64,000 nt of DNA, from assembly GCF_000331025.1 (NCBI RefSeq), contig NC_020055.1, positions 733,870 through 797,869 on the forward strand. Direction: 5' to 3'. A program made the position numbers and the translations under genes. Source of the stretch: Maridesulfovibrio hydrothermalis AM13 = DSM 14728. GTDB taxonomy: Bacteria; Desulfobacterota; Desulfovibrionia; Desulfovibrionales; Desulfovibrionaceae. The notes under the pieces are model-generated. The model was not told the DNA's origin and did no database searches. It saw only the letters and a program-made list of their open reading frames with translations. This document shows positions 24,966-33,774 of the stretch, piece by piece (the first letter of the stretch is position 1; every line of letters begins with the position of its first letter).

Positions 24966-25097
24966 CGGTGGTAATTATAAATGATCACTAATAAAAAAAC
25001 TGCAAAATCACCTGCTGAAAGCCGGCAAAAACAATGCTTGCCAAAGTAAAAAAATAAAATACATAAACATAGTATCTTACCTGACAGTCAAGACGGT

Positions 25098-25136
25098 AAA
25101 TCCCCGCTTAAATACATTTAAGCGGGGATTTTTATT
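25098..25136 (+). terminator. terminator after the response regulator
   Basis: AAATCCCCGCTTAAA (25098-25112) and TTTAAGCGGGGATTT (25117-25131) pair perfectly and are followed by T-rich sequence. It lies about 130 bases after the regulator stop codon. Confidence 0.88.
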
Positions 25137-25171
25137 TACTTTATATATGCTCAGAAAAGCACAAGAGCCAT

Positions 25172-25210
25172 CTGACACACTGCCCTGTATCGCTGGTGCA
25201 AAACGACACA
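25172..25210 (+). promoter_or_regulatory. candidate upstream activator site of the alcohol dehydrogenase promoter
   Basis: CTGACACACTGC (25172-25183) and CAAAACGACACA (25199-25210) are identical to the two blocks at 7139-7178. Their distance from the sigma-54 promoter (25172 to the GG at 25368) is 196 bases, the same as at 7139. The surrounding bases are not conserved, so this is not a simple duplicated segment. Confidence 0.62.
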
Positions 25211-25365
25211 CACCCCTGTTATGTCATATAACAGAACACTTTACCCAGTGCTGTTGTGCAGGAAGCGTTGAAAACCACTTGCAAAAATGAGTACCTCCTT
25301 TAGAAAGTGATGCAATTCGCCCACCCCAGCATTCACTAAACACCTAATATAACAGACTTTTACAA

Positions 25366-25382
25366 TTGGCACGTGTTTTGCT
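25366..25382 (+). promoter_or_regulatory. sigma-54 (-24/-12) promoter of the alcohol dehydrogenase gene
   Basis: TTGGCACGTGTTTTGCT is a near-perfect RpoN promoter: GG at 25368-25369, GC at 25380-25381, 10 bases between. It is about 75 bases before the start codon at 25456. Confidence 0.88.
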
Positions 25383-25455
25383 ATATATAGTTCGTTAATA
25401 AGTACATGACTAGGCCCAACCTTCTATAACCTATTAAGCTCAAGGATGGTCTCAA

Positions 25456-26637
25456 ATGGCAGTACGTGAAGAAGTTTACGGATTTTTTATTCCCAGTGTA
25501 ACCCTGATCGGTATTGGCGCACACAAAGAAATTCCTGCACGCATCCGCTCTCTGGGTGGTAAAAAACCCCTGCTCGTAACAGACAAAGGTATCACCGGTT
25601 GCGGTATCACCCAGCAGGTTGTGGATATCCTGAAAGCTGACGGCATGGAATGTGTTGTTTATGATGACACTATCCCCAACCCAACTGACAAAAATGTCGC
25701 TGACGGCGTAGAAGCTTACAAAGCCGGCGGTTGTGACTCTCTGATCACCCTTGGTGGCGGTAGCTCACATGACTGCGGTAAAGGCGTAGGTCTTGTTATT
25801 GCTAACGGCGGCACCATCCATGATTTCGAAGGCGTAGATAAATCTACTAAAGCCATGCCTCCTTACATCGCAGTGAACACCACAGCGGGTACTGCTTCTG
25901 AAATGACTCGTTTCTGTATTATCACAGATACTTCCCGCAAAGTTAAAATGGCTATCGTTGACTGGCGTGTAACTCCCGGTATTGCTCTTGATGATCCATT
26001 ACTGATGATGGGCATGCCTCCGGCTCTTACTGCTGCTACCGGTATGGATGCACTGACTCACTCCGTTGAAGCCTGGGTTTCCACCATCGCTACTCCTATC
26101 ACTGACGCTTGTGCTGAAAAATCCATCCGTCTGATCAACCAGCATCTGCGCGCCGCAGTTGCAAACGGTCAGGATATCGTAGCCCGTGAAGGCATGTGTT
26201 ACGCACAGTACCTCGGTGGTATGGCATTCAACAATGCTTCTCTCGGTCACGTACATGCTATGGCTCACCAGCTTGGCGGCTTCTATGACCTGCCTCACGG
26301 CGAATGCAACGCTATCCTGCTCCCGTATGTTGAGCAGTATAACCTGATTTCCAATGTTGACCGTTTTGCCACTATGGCTGAATGGCTCGGTGTTAACACA
26401 ACCGGTATGTCTCCTCGTGTTGCTGCTGACGCGGCTCTCGATGCAATCCGCCAGCTTTCCGCTGACGTTGGTATTCCTTCCGGCCTTATCGCTCTTGGCG
26501 AAAAGTACGGCAAGAAAGTATCCGAAAAGGACATCCCCACAATGACAGCTAACGCTCAGAAAGATGCTTGCGGACTGACTAACCCCCGCAGCATGACTGA
26601 CGAAGCAGTTGCAGCAATCTACAAGGCTGCTCTTTAA
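25456..26637 (+). CDS. adh: iron-containing alcohol dehydrogenase (main form)
   Basis: A 393-residue iron-dependent alcohol dehydrogenase. The nucleotide loop is TLGGGSSHD, and the metal ligands D198, H202, H267 and H281 have exactly the spacing of the Zymomonas AdhB ligands. The likely reaction is ethanol to acetaldehyde with NAD; the aldehyde can then be oxidised by the enzyme at 8761. The narrow codon choice (GGT, GCT, CTG, AAC rich) resembles that of the aldehyde oxidoreductase gene and suggests very high expression. It is transcribed alone from a sigma-54 promoter with an upstream activator site. Confidence 0.95.
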   Translation: MAVREEVYGFFIPSVTLIGIGAHKEIPARIRSLGGKKPLLVTDKGITGCGITQQVVDILKADGMECVVYDDTIPNPTDKNVADGVEAYKAGGCDSLITLGGGSSHDCGKGVGLVIANGGTIHDFEGVDKSTKAMPPYIAVNTTAGTASEMTRFCIITDTSRKVKMAIVDWRVTPGIALDDPLLMMGMPPALTAATGMDALTHSVEAWVSTIATPITDACAEKSIRLINQHLRAAVANGQDIVAREGMCYAQYLGGMAFNNASLGHVHAMAHQLGGFYDLPHGECNAILLPYVEQYNLISNVDRFATMAEWLGVNTTGMSPRVAADAALDAIRQLSADVGIPSGLIALGEKYGKKVSEKDIPTMTANAQKDACGLTNPRSMTDEAVAAIYKAAL

Positions 26638-26652
26638 TTAAAAAAGTTCCAG

Positions 26653-26682
26653 CCGGTTCCGGAATCTGCAATCCGGAACCGG
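26653..26682 (+). terminator. hairpin after alcohol dehydrogenase gene
   Basis: CCGGTTCCGG (26653-26662) and CCGGAACCGG (26673-26682) form a GC-rich stem 15 bases after the stop codon. Only a weak T-tract follows (TTGTAACC), so termination may be partial. Confidence 0.6.
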
Positions 26683-26700
26683 TTGTAACCAAATACTTAA

Positions 26701-26865
26701 GTCCACGGACGAACGGGCATCTTTGCATAACAGAGGTCATGGATTAATTGGTAAAGGCTAATTCCCGTTTGTTACGTAAGCGTCCGGCACAGGCGCGCAG
26801 GTGGAGCTGCAAACTACATGGCCGGATGGACACTGTATTTCCGAGGGGGGATTTCTGCCCCCCTC
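26701..26865 (+). ncRNA. candidate structured RNA A
   Basis: No gene is apparent, but helices nest well: GTCCA (26701-26705) with TGGAC (26827-26831); CGAACGGG (26710-26717) with CCCGTTTG (26764-26771, one G-U); TCCGGC (26783-26788) with GCCGGA (26821-26826). This makes a three-way junction. A G-C hairpin, GAGGGGGG with CCCCCCTC (26843-26865), follows. I cannot match it to tmRNA, RNase P RNA, SRP RNA or a known riboswitch. Strand is assumed from neighbours and from the terminator at about 27013. Confidence 0.4.
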
Positions 26866-26878
26866 AGAATATTTCTGT

Positions 26879-27020
26879 GAGGCCCGATTGCCTTAAGGGC
26901 AACTGAACGCGATCCGACGGACCTTAACCAAAAAAAGTTTCAAAGAGTCAGGTTCAATACCTCATAGAGCCTACTCACCCCAGCACTTTGAAACAATTAG
27001 ACAATCGGGCCTCTTTTTTT
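26879..27020 (+). ncRNA. candidate structured RNA B, closed by a long stem and T-run
   Basis: GAGGCCCGATTG (26879-26890) pairs perfectly with CAATCGGGCCTC (27002-27013), enclosing about 110 bases, and a run of seven Ts follows, as at an intrinsic RNA end. Inside, GTTTCAAAG pairs with CTTTGAAAC. A long closing stem, a loose middle and an inner stem recall 6S RNA, but I do not see conserved sequence that would prove that. It precedes the ATP-grasp gene by 160 bases and might instead be an attenuator. Confidence 0.45.
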
Positions 27021-27183
27021 AAAAATCGCTTATTCCGCTTCCGATCTCCCCGAATTTTCTGTCATCCCCACTTTTCATATTTCTGCCCCTGTACAGCATC
27101 CCGCAGGGCAGTTAGCACTCTTATTTACAAACTCTACTCTTTTCACTTATATGACATTCCAACTACAAAGATAAGGATGCATC

Positions 27184-28353
27184 ATGTTCATACTGGAAAA
27201 ACCCTACGTATCTGTACTTCTGAAAAAGACCCTCACCGAAATGAATGCCATTGTGCTGGATAACGAAGTGGCCCGCAGTGCAATGAAAGGCAGTTCTCTC
27301 AAGCTATATTCAGATCAGAACTTCATTAAGGCATACAATGAGAACCCCGCACAGCCCGTTTATTCCAACTCTGAAAATGCAATCGACTGGATAGACAACA
27401 ATTTAAGCTCCGCCGGACTGCCGGGAAAAATCAGGCTTTTTAAAGATAAAGCCGCCTTCCGGAATCTGGTCAAAGATATCTACCCTGACTTCTTCTACCG
27501 CACAGTAAAATTTGATGAACTGGATAAGGTCGATCCGCAGCAGACCAGCATCCCCTGTGTAATCAAGCCCTGCGTTGGTTTTTTCAGCCTCGGCGTGCAT
27601 ATGATTGAGTCTGTGGACGGCTGGCATAAAGCTGTTACCGCCATCAAAGGTGAAGTTGAACATATCAAAACCATGTATCCCGCCAAGGTTCTGGAGCTGG
27701 ATAACTTCATTATAGAGCAGTGCATCGAAGGAGAAGAATTTGCCATAGATGCCTACTATGACAACTCAGGAAATCCGGTAATCCTCAATATTCTTGGACA
27801 TCTCTTTGCCTCCAGCGATGATGTAGGTGACCGCTGTTACATCACTTCCCCTGAAATAATCAAAAAACACCACGACAATTTCATAGGTCTGTTAAAAGAA
27901 ATCGGAAAACGGGCCGATCTTAACAACTTTCCCATACACATTGAAATACGCGCTGACGAACAAGGCAACCTTGGAGTCATTGAAGTGAATCCCATGCGCT
28001 TTGCGGGTTGGTGTGTTACCGATCTGGCCTATCATGCTTACGAAATCAATCCGTATAAATATTACATGAAAGGATTGATTCCCGACTGGGAAGCCATCTT
28101 TGAGTCGCGTAAAGATAAAGTATACGCTATGGTAATCGGTGATATTGATTCCTCTGTAGACTGCAAAAAGATCGTTTCCATCGACTATGAAGCTTTCAAG
28201 ATGAACTTCAGCAACCCGCTGGAATTACGTAAAATAAATTACAAAGAGTATCCCGTCTTTGCCTTCATGTTTGCTGAGGTGGACAAAGATAACATGCAGG
28301 AACTTACCAAGATGCTTTACTATGATTTCAGTCGTTATTTGAAACTAGAGTAG
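27184..28353 (+). CDS. ATP-grasp domain protein of unknown substrate
   Basis: A 389-residue ATP-grasp-type ligase. The ATP-grasp core is visible as IPCVIKPCVGFFSLGVHMI (the Lys and flexible loop, about residues 120-138), IIEQCIEGEEFAIDAYYD (about 178-196), and the metal-binding end IEVNPMRFAGWCVTDLAYHAYEINP. Such enzymes join a carboxylate to an amine or thiol with ATP. The substrate cannot be read from the sequence, and no biosynthetic partner lies next to it. The ribosome binding site AAGGA precedes the ATG. It follows the structured RNA region, which may influence it. Confidence 0.78.
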   Translation: MFILEKPYVSVLLKKTLTEMNAIVLDNEVARSAMKGSSLKLYSDQNFIKAYNENPAQPVYSNSENAIDWIDNNLSSAGLPGKIRLFKDKAAFRNLVKDIYPDFFYRTVKFDELDKVDPQQTSIPCVIKPCVGFFSLGVHMIESVDGWHKAVTAIKGEVEHIKTMYPAKVLELDNFIIEQCIEGEEFAIDAYYDNSGNPVILNILGHLFASSDDVGDRCYITSPEIIKKHHDNFIGLLKEIGKRADLNNFPIHIEIRADEQGNLGVIEVNPMRFAGWCVTDLAYHAYEINPYKYYMKGLIPDWEAIFESRKDKVYAMVIGDIDSSVDCKKIVSIDYEAFKMNFSNPLELRKINYKEYPVFAFMFAEVDKDNMQELTKMLYYDFSRYLKLE

Positions 28354-28425
28354 TTTGATGCGCTTCGCTTTTTTTGACGAATGATTTCGCCCCGGGCGGA
28401 TAAAGAAGATTATCCCCTTTGACAA
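28354..28425. repeat. short intergenic repeat, copy 1
   Basis: This stretch shares most bases with 56527-56603: a GCTTCGC box, then GATTTCGCC, GGCGG and TAAAGA, and CCCCTTT, in the same order and spacing. It lies directly after a gene, as does the second copy. Repeats of this style are frequent between Desulfovibrio genes. Confidence 0.5.
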
Positions 28426-28482
28426 GACAGAGCATTTACGGCAATTTCCATAAATATAAAAGCAACCCTTCAAGGAGATTAT

Positions 28483-28776
28483 ATGAGTTCTACAGTTGAA
28501 GACTTGACCATACATTATGAAGAAGACGGCCAGATTATCGTAAAAGAGCTGGACAAAGAAGTCCTTACCAAAGGTGCGTGGACCACTATCATGTTCCGCT
28601 ACCAGCAGCTTGATCGCAAAACAGAAGAGTACGGTAAGGATATGTACACCATCCGCCGCTTCCGCAAAATGAAAGGTGAGTACCGTCCACAGTCCAAATT
28701 CAATATCTCCAGCCCAGCACAGGCCCGTAAAATCATTGATGCCCTCGAAGGCTGGCTGAAGGACGTTGAAGAATAA
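28483..28776 (+). CDS. small conserved hypothetical protein
   Basis: A 97-residue soluble, charged protein starting with SSTVEDLTIHYEEDGQIIV and ending in a helical part with ARKIIDALEGWLKD. It has no cysteines and no membrane segment. A perfect AAGGAG ribosome binding site and a strong terminator flank it, and codon use suggests good expression. I do not recognise its family or function. It is monocistronic. Confidence 0.8.
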   Translation: MSSTVEDLTIHYEEDGQIIVKELDKEVLTKGAWTTIMFRYQQLDRKTEEYGKDMYTIRRFRKMKGEYRPQSKFNISSPAQARKIIDALEGWLKDVEE

Positions 28777-28820
28777 TTTTGACCAGCTTTAATTTTGCCG
28801 CGATTTCAAAGCAGGCAACA

Positions 28821-28862
28821 AAAATCTCCGCTCCGATCATGCTCGGGGCGGAGATTTTTATT
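28821..28862 (+). terminator. terminator after the 97-residue protein gene
   Basis: AAAATCTCCGCTCC (28821-28834) pairs with GGGGCGGAGATTTT (28845-28858; one G-T pair), followed by TTATTT. The A-rich left side would also let it serve the reverse-strand kinase gene ending at 28904. Confidence 0.88.
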
Positions 28863-28903
28863 TCATAACTTCAAAGGCTCAAGCGGCAGCCTCAAAAAAC
28901 TGC

Positions 28904-31654
28904 TTATTCTAACTTAGCCAAATCCTGAGAATCCAACCCGCCAATCGGCAGCCGGATAATAAAAGTTGTCCCCTTGCCCACTTCTGACTCGATGTCTATC
29001 GTGCCTCCATGCTTTTCGACAATAATGTCGTGAGCAATGGCAAGTCCCTGCCCGGTTCCCTTGCCCACCTCTTTGGTGGTAAAAAACGGGTCATAAATTT
29101 TCGTCATATTTTCTTTGGATATACCGCACCCCGAATCCTTTATCCTTATCTCTACAAAGGGGTGGTCATAGCTGGTGGTTATCTTGATAGTTCCTCGTTC
29201 GCCCTCTTCCACATTATCCATAATTGCATGGGCAGCATTGACAATTATATTTAAAAAAACCTGATTAATGCCACCTACATACCCATGAACTAAAGGCAAT
29301 TCAGGATCAAACTCGGTCTCCAGATCAGCCACATATTTCCACTCATTGCGTGATACGGCAACTGTATTGCTAAGCGCGCTGTTAATATCAACAGCTTTGA
29401 CCTTTTCCTCACCATGATGAGAAAAATTCTTCATTGCCAGCACAATTGTAGCAACACGCTCCACTCCTTCCATTGCTCTGTCACAGGCTTTCGGAGCTTC
29501 ATCGAGTATAAATTCAAGGTCCACTTCGTCTTCAAGGTCTTTAATCTTTTCATCCCAGACAGCTTTGCCGGGCCATTCACCGGATTCTTCCAATGCCTTG
29601 CTGGACAGTTCAAGCAGGCTGCAGGTATCTTCATAGGCCTCCTTCACAAAGCGGATACTGTCCCCTATATATTGTATCGGAGTATTAATTTCGTGAGCAA
29701 TACCCGAGGCCAGCTGTCCTATCGATTCAAGTTTCTGAGCAATATTGAGCTTTCTTTCAAGGTTCTTGCGTTCGGCAATATTAAAAACAACCTCCACCAG
29801 ATGACTTTTACCACCTATAAAGACCTCAAACAGATGTCTGGAGATCGGCAGGGCTGTCCCGTTCGGCATAGACAACACTCCCTCCTCATATGAACCCAGC
29901 TCATGCACATCAGGGCAAAGAAGGTCTTTCTTGCCTCCTGAATTAAAAACATATTCCAGCTGGCAGGAAGCATTAAGCACCTCCTCGCGCGTAAGTGACA
30001 GCAGTTGTTCCCCAACGGAATTGCATTCAACCATGACTCCGTCCGCAGGGTCAAAAACAAAAATAGCCGCACCTATACCCTCGAAAATGGTATTTAAAAA
30101 TTCCTGATGCTCCTCCTGCTGCATCTGTGTTTTCTTCTGCTGGGAAACATCATGGATAGTAGCTAAAACCAGAGTCTTACCACCCAGCTCGATACGGTTA
30201 AGAGCCACTTCGGCATCGAAGACAAAACCATCGGCAGGTCTTTTAGACATCCAGTTAAAGACTACTTCATCCCCGACTAAAGCCTGCTCCCAGAGTGCTG
30301 CAAAATTCTCTAACGGATTCTCCGGATCAGATAAATCACCGACCATTGATAATGAGGAAACTTCACTGCGATCCACCTGATAAAGCTCAAGCATTCTTTC
30401 GTTGACATCCAATATCTGCCCTTTTGCATCATGAATAATAATTGCGTTATAGGCTTTATTGAAAACAATCCGCATTATAGCCTCTGCCTCGCGCCGCTCA
30501 CTGACTTCCTGACTGAGAGCATTGGTCCTTTCACGCAGGGCTTTTGTACGCTTCTCCACTTGCAATTCAAGATCATCATTTGCTTTAAGCAGACTTGCCT
30601 CGGTCTGCTTTCTGGCTCGTATCTCCTCTTCAAGCTGCTTCTTTTTTCTTGCAATGCTTTCAGCCTGCTTGGCGGACTCCACAGCTTGTACTTCAAGCAC
30701 CAGATTTCGCGCACTGACAACAAGCATCCGGCCCAGACCACCCAGAAGTAAAACGGCCAGCCCGATAGAAAACAGCAACAACTGCCACGGAGCCATAACC
30801 CCGAACACATCGCGTTTAGGAATAAAATCCGCCAGACAAAAAGGGGTTCCTAAAACAGGAGCGCAGACTACCAGATAGGGTTTCTGCACATCACCGTAAA
30901 ACGCAGCCGGCAGTTCAAAGACTTCTCCATCAGGAGGAAGAGTTCCTTTTTTCAACCGCAGAGAAAACAGCGGGGGAACGGGCCATTGCGGAGAAATAAC
31001 TTTTCCCTTTCTGGAAATCAGAAACTCAACTCCCCTTTTCACGGATCTCCGTGAATGCTCAATAAGGGATAAAAGAACTTTTTCTGTATTAAACCAAGCA
31101 AAAATAGTTCCGACCCGTTCCCCTTTAAAAATATAAGGCTGCATCAGGAGCAGACTGACTTTTCTATCATCCTCTTCAATCAGAACCTTAGCCATATCAC
31201 TGTTGACTGCAACCGCCGCAAGCGTTCCGGACAATTGTCTATCGTCGTCAGCCACCCCGAAATTATCAACCAGAACATTGCCCTCTGCATCGGCAAAGGC
31301 AACTCGGGTATATATGGAATTGCCAGCCAGTTCTTTTTTACTGGTGAACCGGTCAAGCAACTCTGAAATGCCCACCAGACTCGACCAAAGGCCATGCTCT
31401 TTGGACATCCCCAGCCATTTATCTTGAAAATAATCAAGCAGCTCTTTACTGGCAGTCAGGTCATAAAGATCATTTTTGCGTTCTGAAAAAAAATGGCTGA
31501 AAGCATCCGCTTCTCTTGCAGCCGATTCTTTAAATTGATCCAGTGATACCTTTCTAAGCTCAACCTGAGAGACATAGTTAACCCAGACCATAGGCAACAA
31601 AAATGCAGCCAGCAGAATAACCACTCCCATCGCCATTTTATTTTTGGAGAACAA
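28904..31654 (-). CDS. large membrane sensor histidine kinase with two PAS domains
   Basis: A 916-residue kinase. The first membrane segment is at residues 8-28, then an extracytoplasmic sensor region to about 285 (Cache-like), a second membrane segment near 290-312, and a charged coiled coil (320-385). Two PAS domains follow (about 390-505 and 515-625), then HisKA with AHEINTPIQYIGDSIRF, and HATPase with NAAHAIMDNVEE, DSGCGISKE and FFTTKEVGKGTGQGLAI. It has no receiver of its own. It is the last gene of a reverse-strand signalling operon with two regulators and a periplasmic binding protein, 43 bases downstream of the latter. Confidence 0.9.
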   Translation of the reverse strand: MFSKNKMAMGVVILLAAFLLPMVWVNYVSQVELRKVSLDQFKESAAREADAFSHFFSERKNDLYDLTASKELLDYFQDKWLGMSKEHGLWSSLVGISELLDRFTSKKELAGNSIYTRVAFADAEGNVLVDNFGVADDDRQLSGTLAAVAVNSDMAKVLIEEDDRKVSLLLMQPYIFKGERVGTIFAWFNTEKVLLSLIEHSRRSVKRGVEFLISRKGKVISPQWPVPPLFSLRLKKGTLPPDGEVFELPAAFYGDVQKPYLVVCAPVLGTPFCLADFIPKRDVFGVMAPWQLLLFSIGLAVLLLGGLGRMLVVSARNLVLEVQAVESAKQAESIARKKKQLEEEIRARKQTEASLLKANDDLELQVEKRTKALRERTNALSQEVSERREAEAIMRIVFNKAYNAIIIHDAKGQILDVNERMLELYQVDRSEVSSLSMVGDLSDPENPLENFAALWEQALVGDEVVFNWMSKRPADGFVFDAEVALNRIELGGKTLVLATIHDVSQQKKTQMQQEEHQEFLNTIFEGIGAAIFVFDPADGVMVECNSVGEQLLSLTREEVLNASCQLEYVFNSGGKKDLLCPDVHELGSYEEGVLSMPNGTALPISRHLFEVFIGGKSHLVEVVFNIAERKNLERKLNIAQKLESIGQLASGIAHEINTPIQYIGDSIRFVKEAYEDTCSLLELSSKALEESGEWPGKAVWDEKIKDLEDEVDLEFILDEAPKACDRAMEGVERVATIVLAMKNFSHHGEEKVKAVDINSALSNTVAVSRNEWKYVADLETEFDPELPLVHGYVGGINQVFLNIIVNAAHAIMDNVEEGERGTIKITTSYDHPFVEIRIKDSGCGISKENMTKIYDPFFTTKEVGKGTGQGLAIAHDIIVEKHGGTIDIESEVGKGTTFIIRLPIGGLDSQDLAKLE

Positions 31655-31697
31655 ATTAGACCTCCTTTCTTCTTAAAAAAGCAGACTGATTAAAGTT

Positions 31698-32645
31698 CTA
31701 ATCCCGGGTAAAAAAGTCTTCGTAATAAAAGAATACGGCAGGATAATACTTCTGAACCATACGAAGATATTCACCGCTTTTATTCAGCTCCGCAAAAAAC
31801 TTATTAAAAGCCTTAAGCAGTTCCGGAGAGTCTTTTCGAAATCCGGCTGCCATTAACTGCTTCATGGAAACAGGGCCAAGCACTTTGATTTTTCCCGGCC
31901 ACTTTTCCAGAGCGACCAGAGTGTCCGGAACATCCAGAAGTGTAATCTCAGCAGCTCCTTTAATTACTGCAGAAGCCATATCTTTTAATTCACCGGGAAA
32001 ACTGAAAATATTCACTCTCCCCGCATCAATTCCGTAAAGGTCCGGCGCAAGGCAGGTATTCTCCTTGCCCATCACTGTATGGCCCTTGATCAAAGCCTTG
32101 GTAGCCCTTATGTCCTGATCAATATTTCCACTCGATTTAATAGGATTTTTAGGAAAACCAGTACGGGCAATGCACCATACCTGAGTTGGAAAAGTAGGCT
32201 CTGAAAAATTGACAACCTGCTTCCGCCACTTGAGAATCGTCAGCCCGTTAGCGATTACATCGCCACGGATATGCGCTCGCCCGACAACCAAAACATCATT
32301 CCCAGCCGGTTTTACAATCCTGCCGGTCAATTCTGCAAAAATACGATTCCAGTTAGACTCTACAAATTCATACCTTACTCCCAGATACCGGGCAAAATGC
32401 TGCATAAGCTCCACATCAAGCCCGTCCCCCTGTCCGGTAACAAAGTTGGCATAAGGCACACCTATATGGCGCAGCACTCCCATTTCTTTAATCCGGTCCA
32501 GATCGGAATCAAAATCGGACTCAGAAGCTGAAGCATGCAGGGGGGATAACATCAGGAATATCAAAAAAAGAATGATCTTCTCCACCCCGCAACGAAAAAT
32601 ATCCCTGTCCCCCACTCTACAGCCCTCCATTTCAATCAGAATCAC
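31698..32645 (-). CDS. periplasmic amino-acid-type substrate-binding protein (SBP_bac_3)
   Basis: A 315-residue protein of the bacterial extracellular solute-binding family 3. A hydrophobic export segment (IILFLIFLMLSPLHASA, about residues 24-40) precedes mature sequence with DLDRIKEMGVLRHIGVPYANF and the ligand-site order typical of the family (GLDVELMQHFARYLGVRYEFV). No permease or ATPase is nearby. As it lies between a regulator and a sensor kinase, it may serve as the kinase ligand sensor rather than as a transporter part. The start at 32645 overlaps the preceding gene; a GTG at 32585 would give a neater signal peptide. Confidence 0.8.
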   Translation of the reverse strand: MILIEMEGCRVGDRDIFRCGVEKIILFLIFLMLSPLHASASESDFDSDLDRIKEMGVLRHIGVPYANFVTGQGDGLDVELMQHFARYLGVRYEFVESNWNRIFAELTGRIVKPAGNDVLVVGRAHIRGDVIANGLTILKWRKQVVNFSEPTFPTQVWCIARTGFPKNPIKSSGNIDQDIRATKALIKGHTVMGKENTCLAPDLYGIDAGRVNIFSFPGELKDMASAVIKGAAEITLLDVPDTLVALEKWPGKIKVLGPVSMKQLMAAGFRKDSPELLKAFNKFFAELNKSGEYLRMVQKYYPAVFFYYEDFFTRD

Positions 32646-33774
32646 TTACCTTCTGCCGGACCGGTACCTGCACCCGCACCGTGTCAGGCAGACGCTTGGC
32701 TTTCATAAAATTATGTATCCTGATCAGTGAGGCTTCGGTAATCTCTGTCCCATCGACCATTATGTACACTTCATCAAGGCTCCACAAAGCCTCGTCCAAA
32801 ACCATACCGACCCGAAGATCGGTAAGTGCAACTTCACGCCGCACATATCCCTCCTCACCGGCAGTCCCCCGCTCAAGCACATCAATGATCTTGACATCAT
32901 AAACCCCCTCCCTCAGGCGCAAGGTATCTATTGCATCCTGCTTTTCCATCTGCCGCTGTATAAGTGAATCATAATCCAGACAGACTTTGAGAATGCGGGA
33001 CTCCACCGCCTGTGTGGGATTATCAATTAAAGAATCATGCTGGTGCTGAATAATACTGGCGACTTTTTCCATTCTTGGAATATTTGAAAGCATCGCCTTG
33101 GTTATGAAGGGATGCATATCATAAATCTGCCTTTCCTCAGCACTTAGCTCTTCACCTTGAAATACTTTCTGAAGGACAGTATCAGTCATGGTTACACAGC
33201 CGAGCTGGCAAAGCATTGCCGCCAGATCCAGATACAGAGTATTCTTGAGATTTAAATTCTGCCCCACATATCCGGCCAGCCTTCTGACTCTTTCACTTCT
33301 GCCGAAAGCCTCCGGATTAACCATGCTTAGAATATCAGTAAGAACTTTTATGCTTCCCCTGAGTGTGCCGCGCAAAAGTTCTTTTTCAGCAACAACAAGC
33401 GAATACTGCTTCATCGCCACCTTAAGCGTACTTATCATTTCATCCAGAGGACTCGGTTTGGTCAGAAATCTAAAAACTGCGCCTTTATTAACCGCGGCAA
33501 TAGCTGCATCGAGGTTCGCATGCCCGGTCAGCATGATACGAACTGTATCAGGTGACATTTCCTGAATCTTATTAAGAAAAGTGATGCCGTCCATCTTAGG
33601 CATTTTCAAATCGGAAACGACAACGGCGTACGGACCGGAACTTTTGACCTTCTCCAGTCCCTCCTCCGGTCCCAGAGCTGTATCCACCCTGAACCTTTTG
33701 CGTAATGAAGCACGATAAGAATCAAGGATATTCTGCTCATCATCAACAAAAAGAACCCTTCTAGGCGCGCTCAT
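32632..33774 (-). CDS. response regulator with degenerate HD-GYP-like domain
   Basis: A 380-residue regulator starting at the ATG at 33774 (MSAPRRVLFVDDEQN), not further upstream where the frame crosses the preceding gene. The receiver domain covers 1-120 (acceptor Asp in VVVSDLKMPKMDG, Lys in FLTKPSP). The rest looks like an HD-GYP phosphodiesterase in which the core is changed: HPFITKAML and ASIIQHQHDSLID are present, but the GYP triplet is missing. It may therefore bind but not cut cyclic di-GMP. It overlaps the HDOD regulator by 14 bases and the binding-protein gene by 14 bases. Confidence 0.82.
   Translation of the reverse strand: MSAPRRVLFVDDEQNILDSYRASLRKRFRVDTALGPEEGLEKVKSSGPYAVVVSDLKMPKMDGITFLNKIQEMSPDTVRIMLTGHANLDAAIAAVNKGAVFRFLTKPSPLDEMISTLKVAMKQYSLVVAEKELLRGTLRGSIKVLTDILSMVNPEAFGRSERVRRLAGYVGQNLNLKNTLYLDLAAMLCQLGCVTMTDTVLQKVFQGEELSAEERQIYDMHPFITKAMLSNIPRMEKVASIIQHQHDSLIDNPTQAVESRILKVCLDYDSLIQRQMEKQDAIDTLRLREGVYDVKIIDVLERGTAGEEGYVRREVALTDLRVGMVLDEALWSLDEVYIMVDGTEITEASLIRIHNFMKAKRLPDTVRVQVPVRQKVSDSD

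Noticed and set aside
26939-27013. possible tRNA or tmRNA piece, because GGTTCAATACC looks like a T-arm
   Set aside because: The stem has a mismatch, and no acceptor stem, D-arm or CCA end fits around it.
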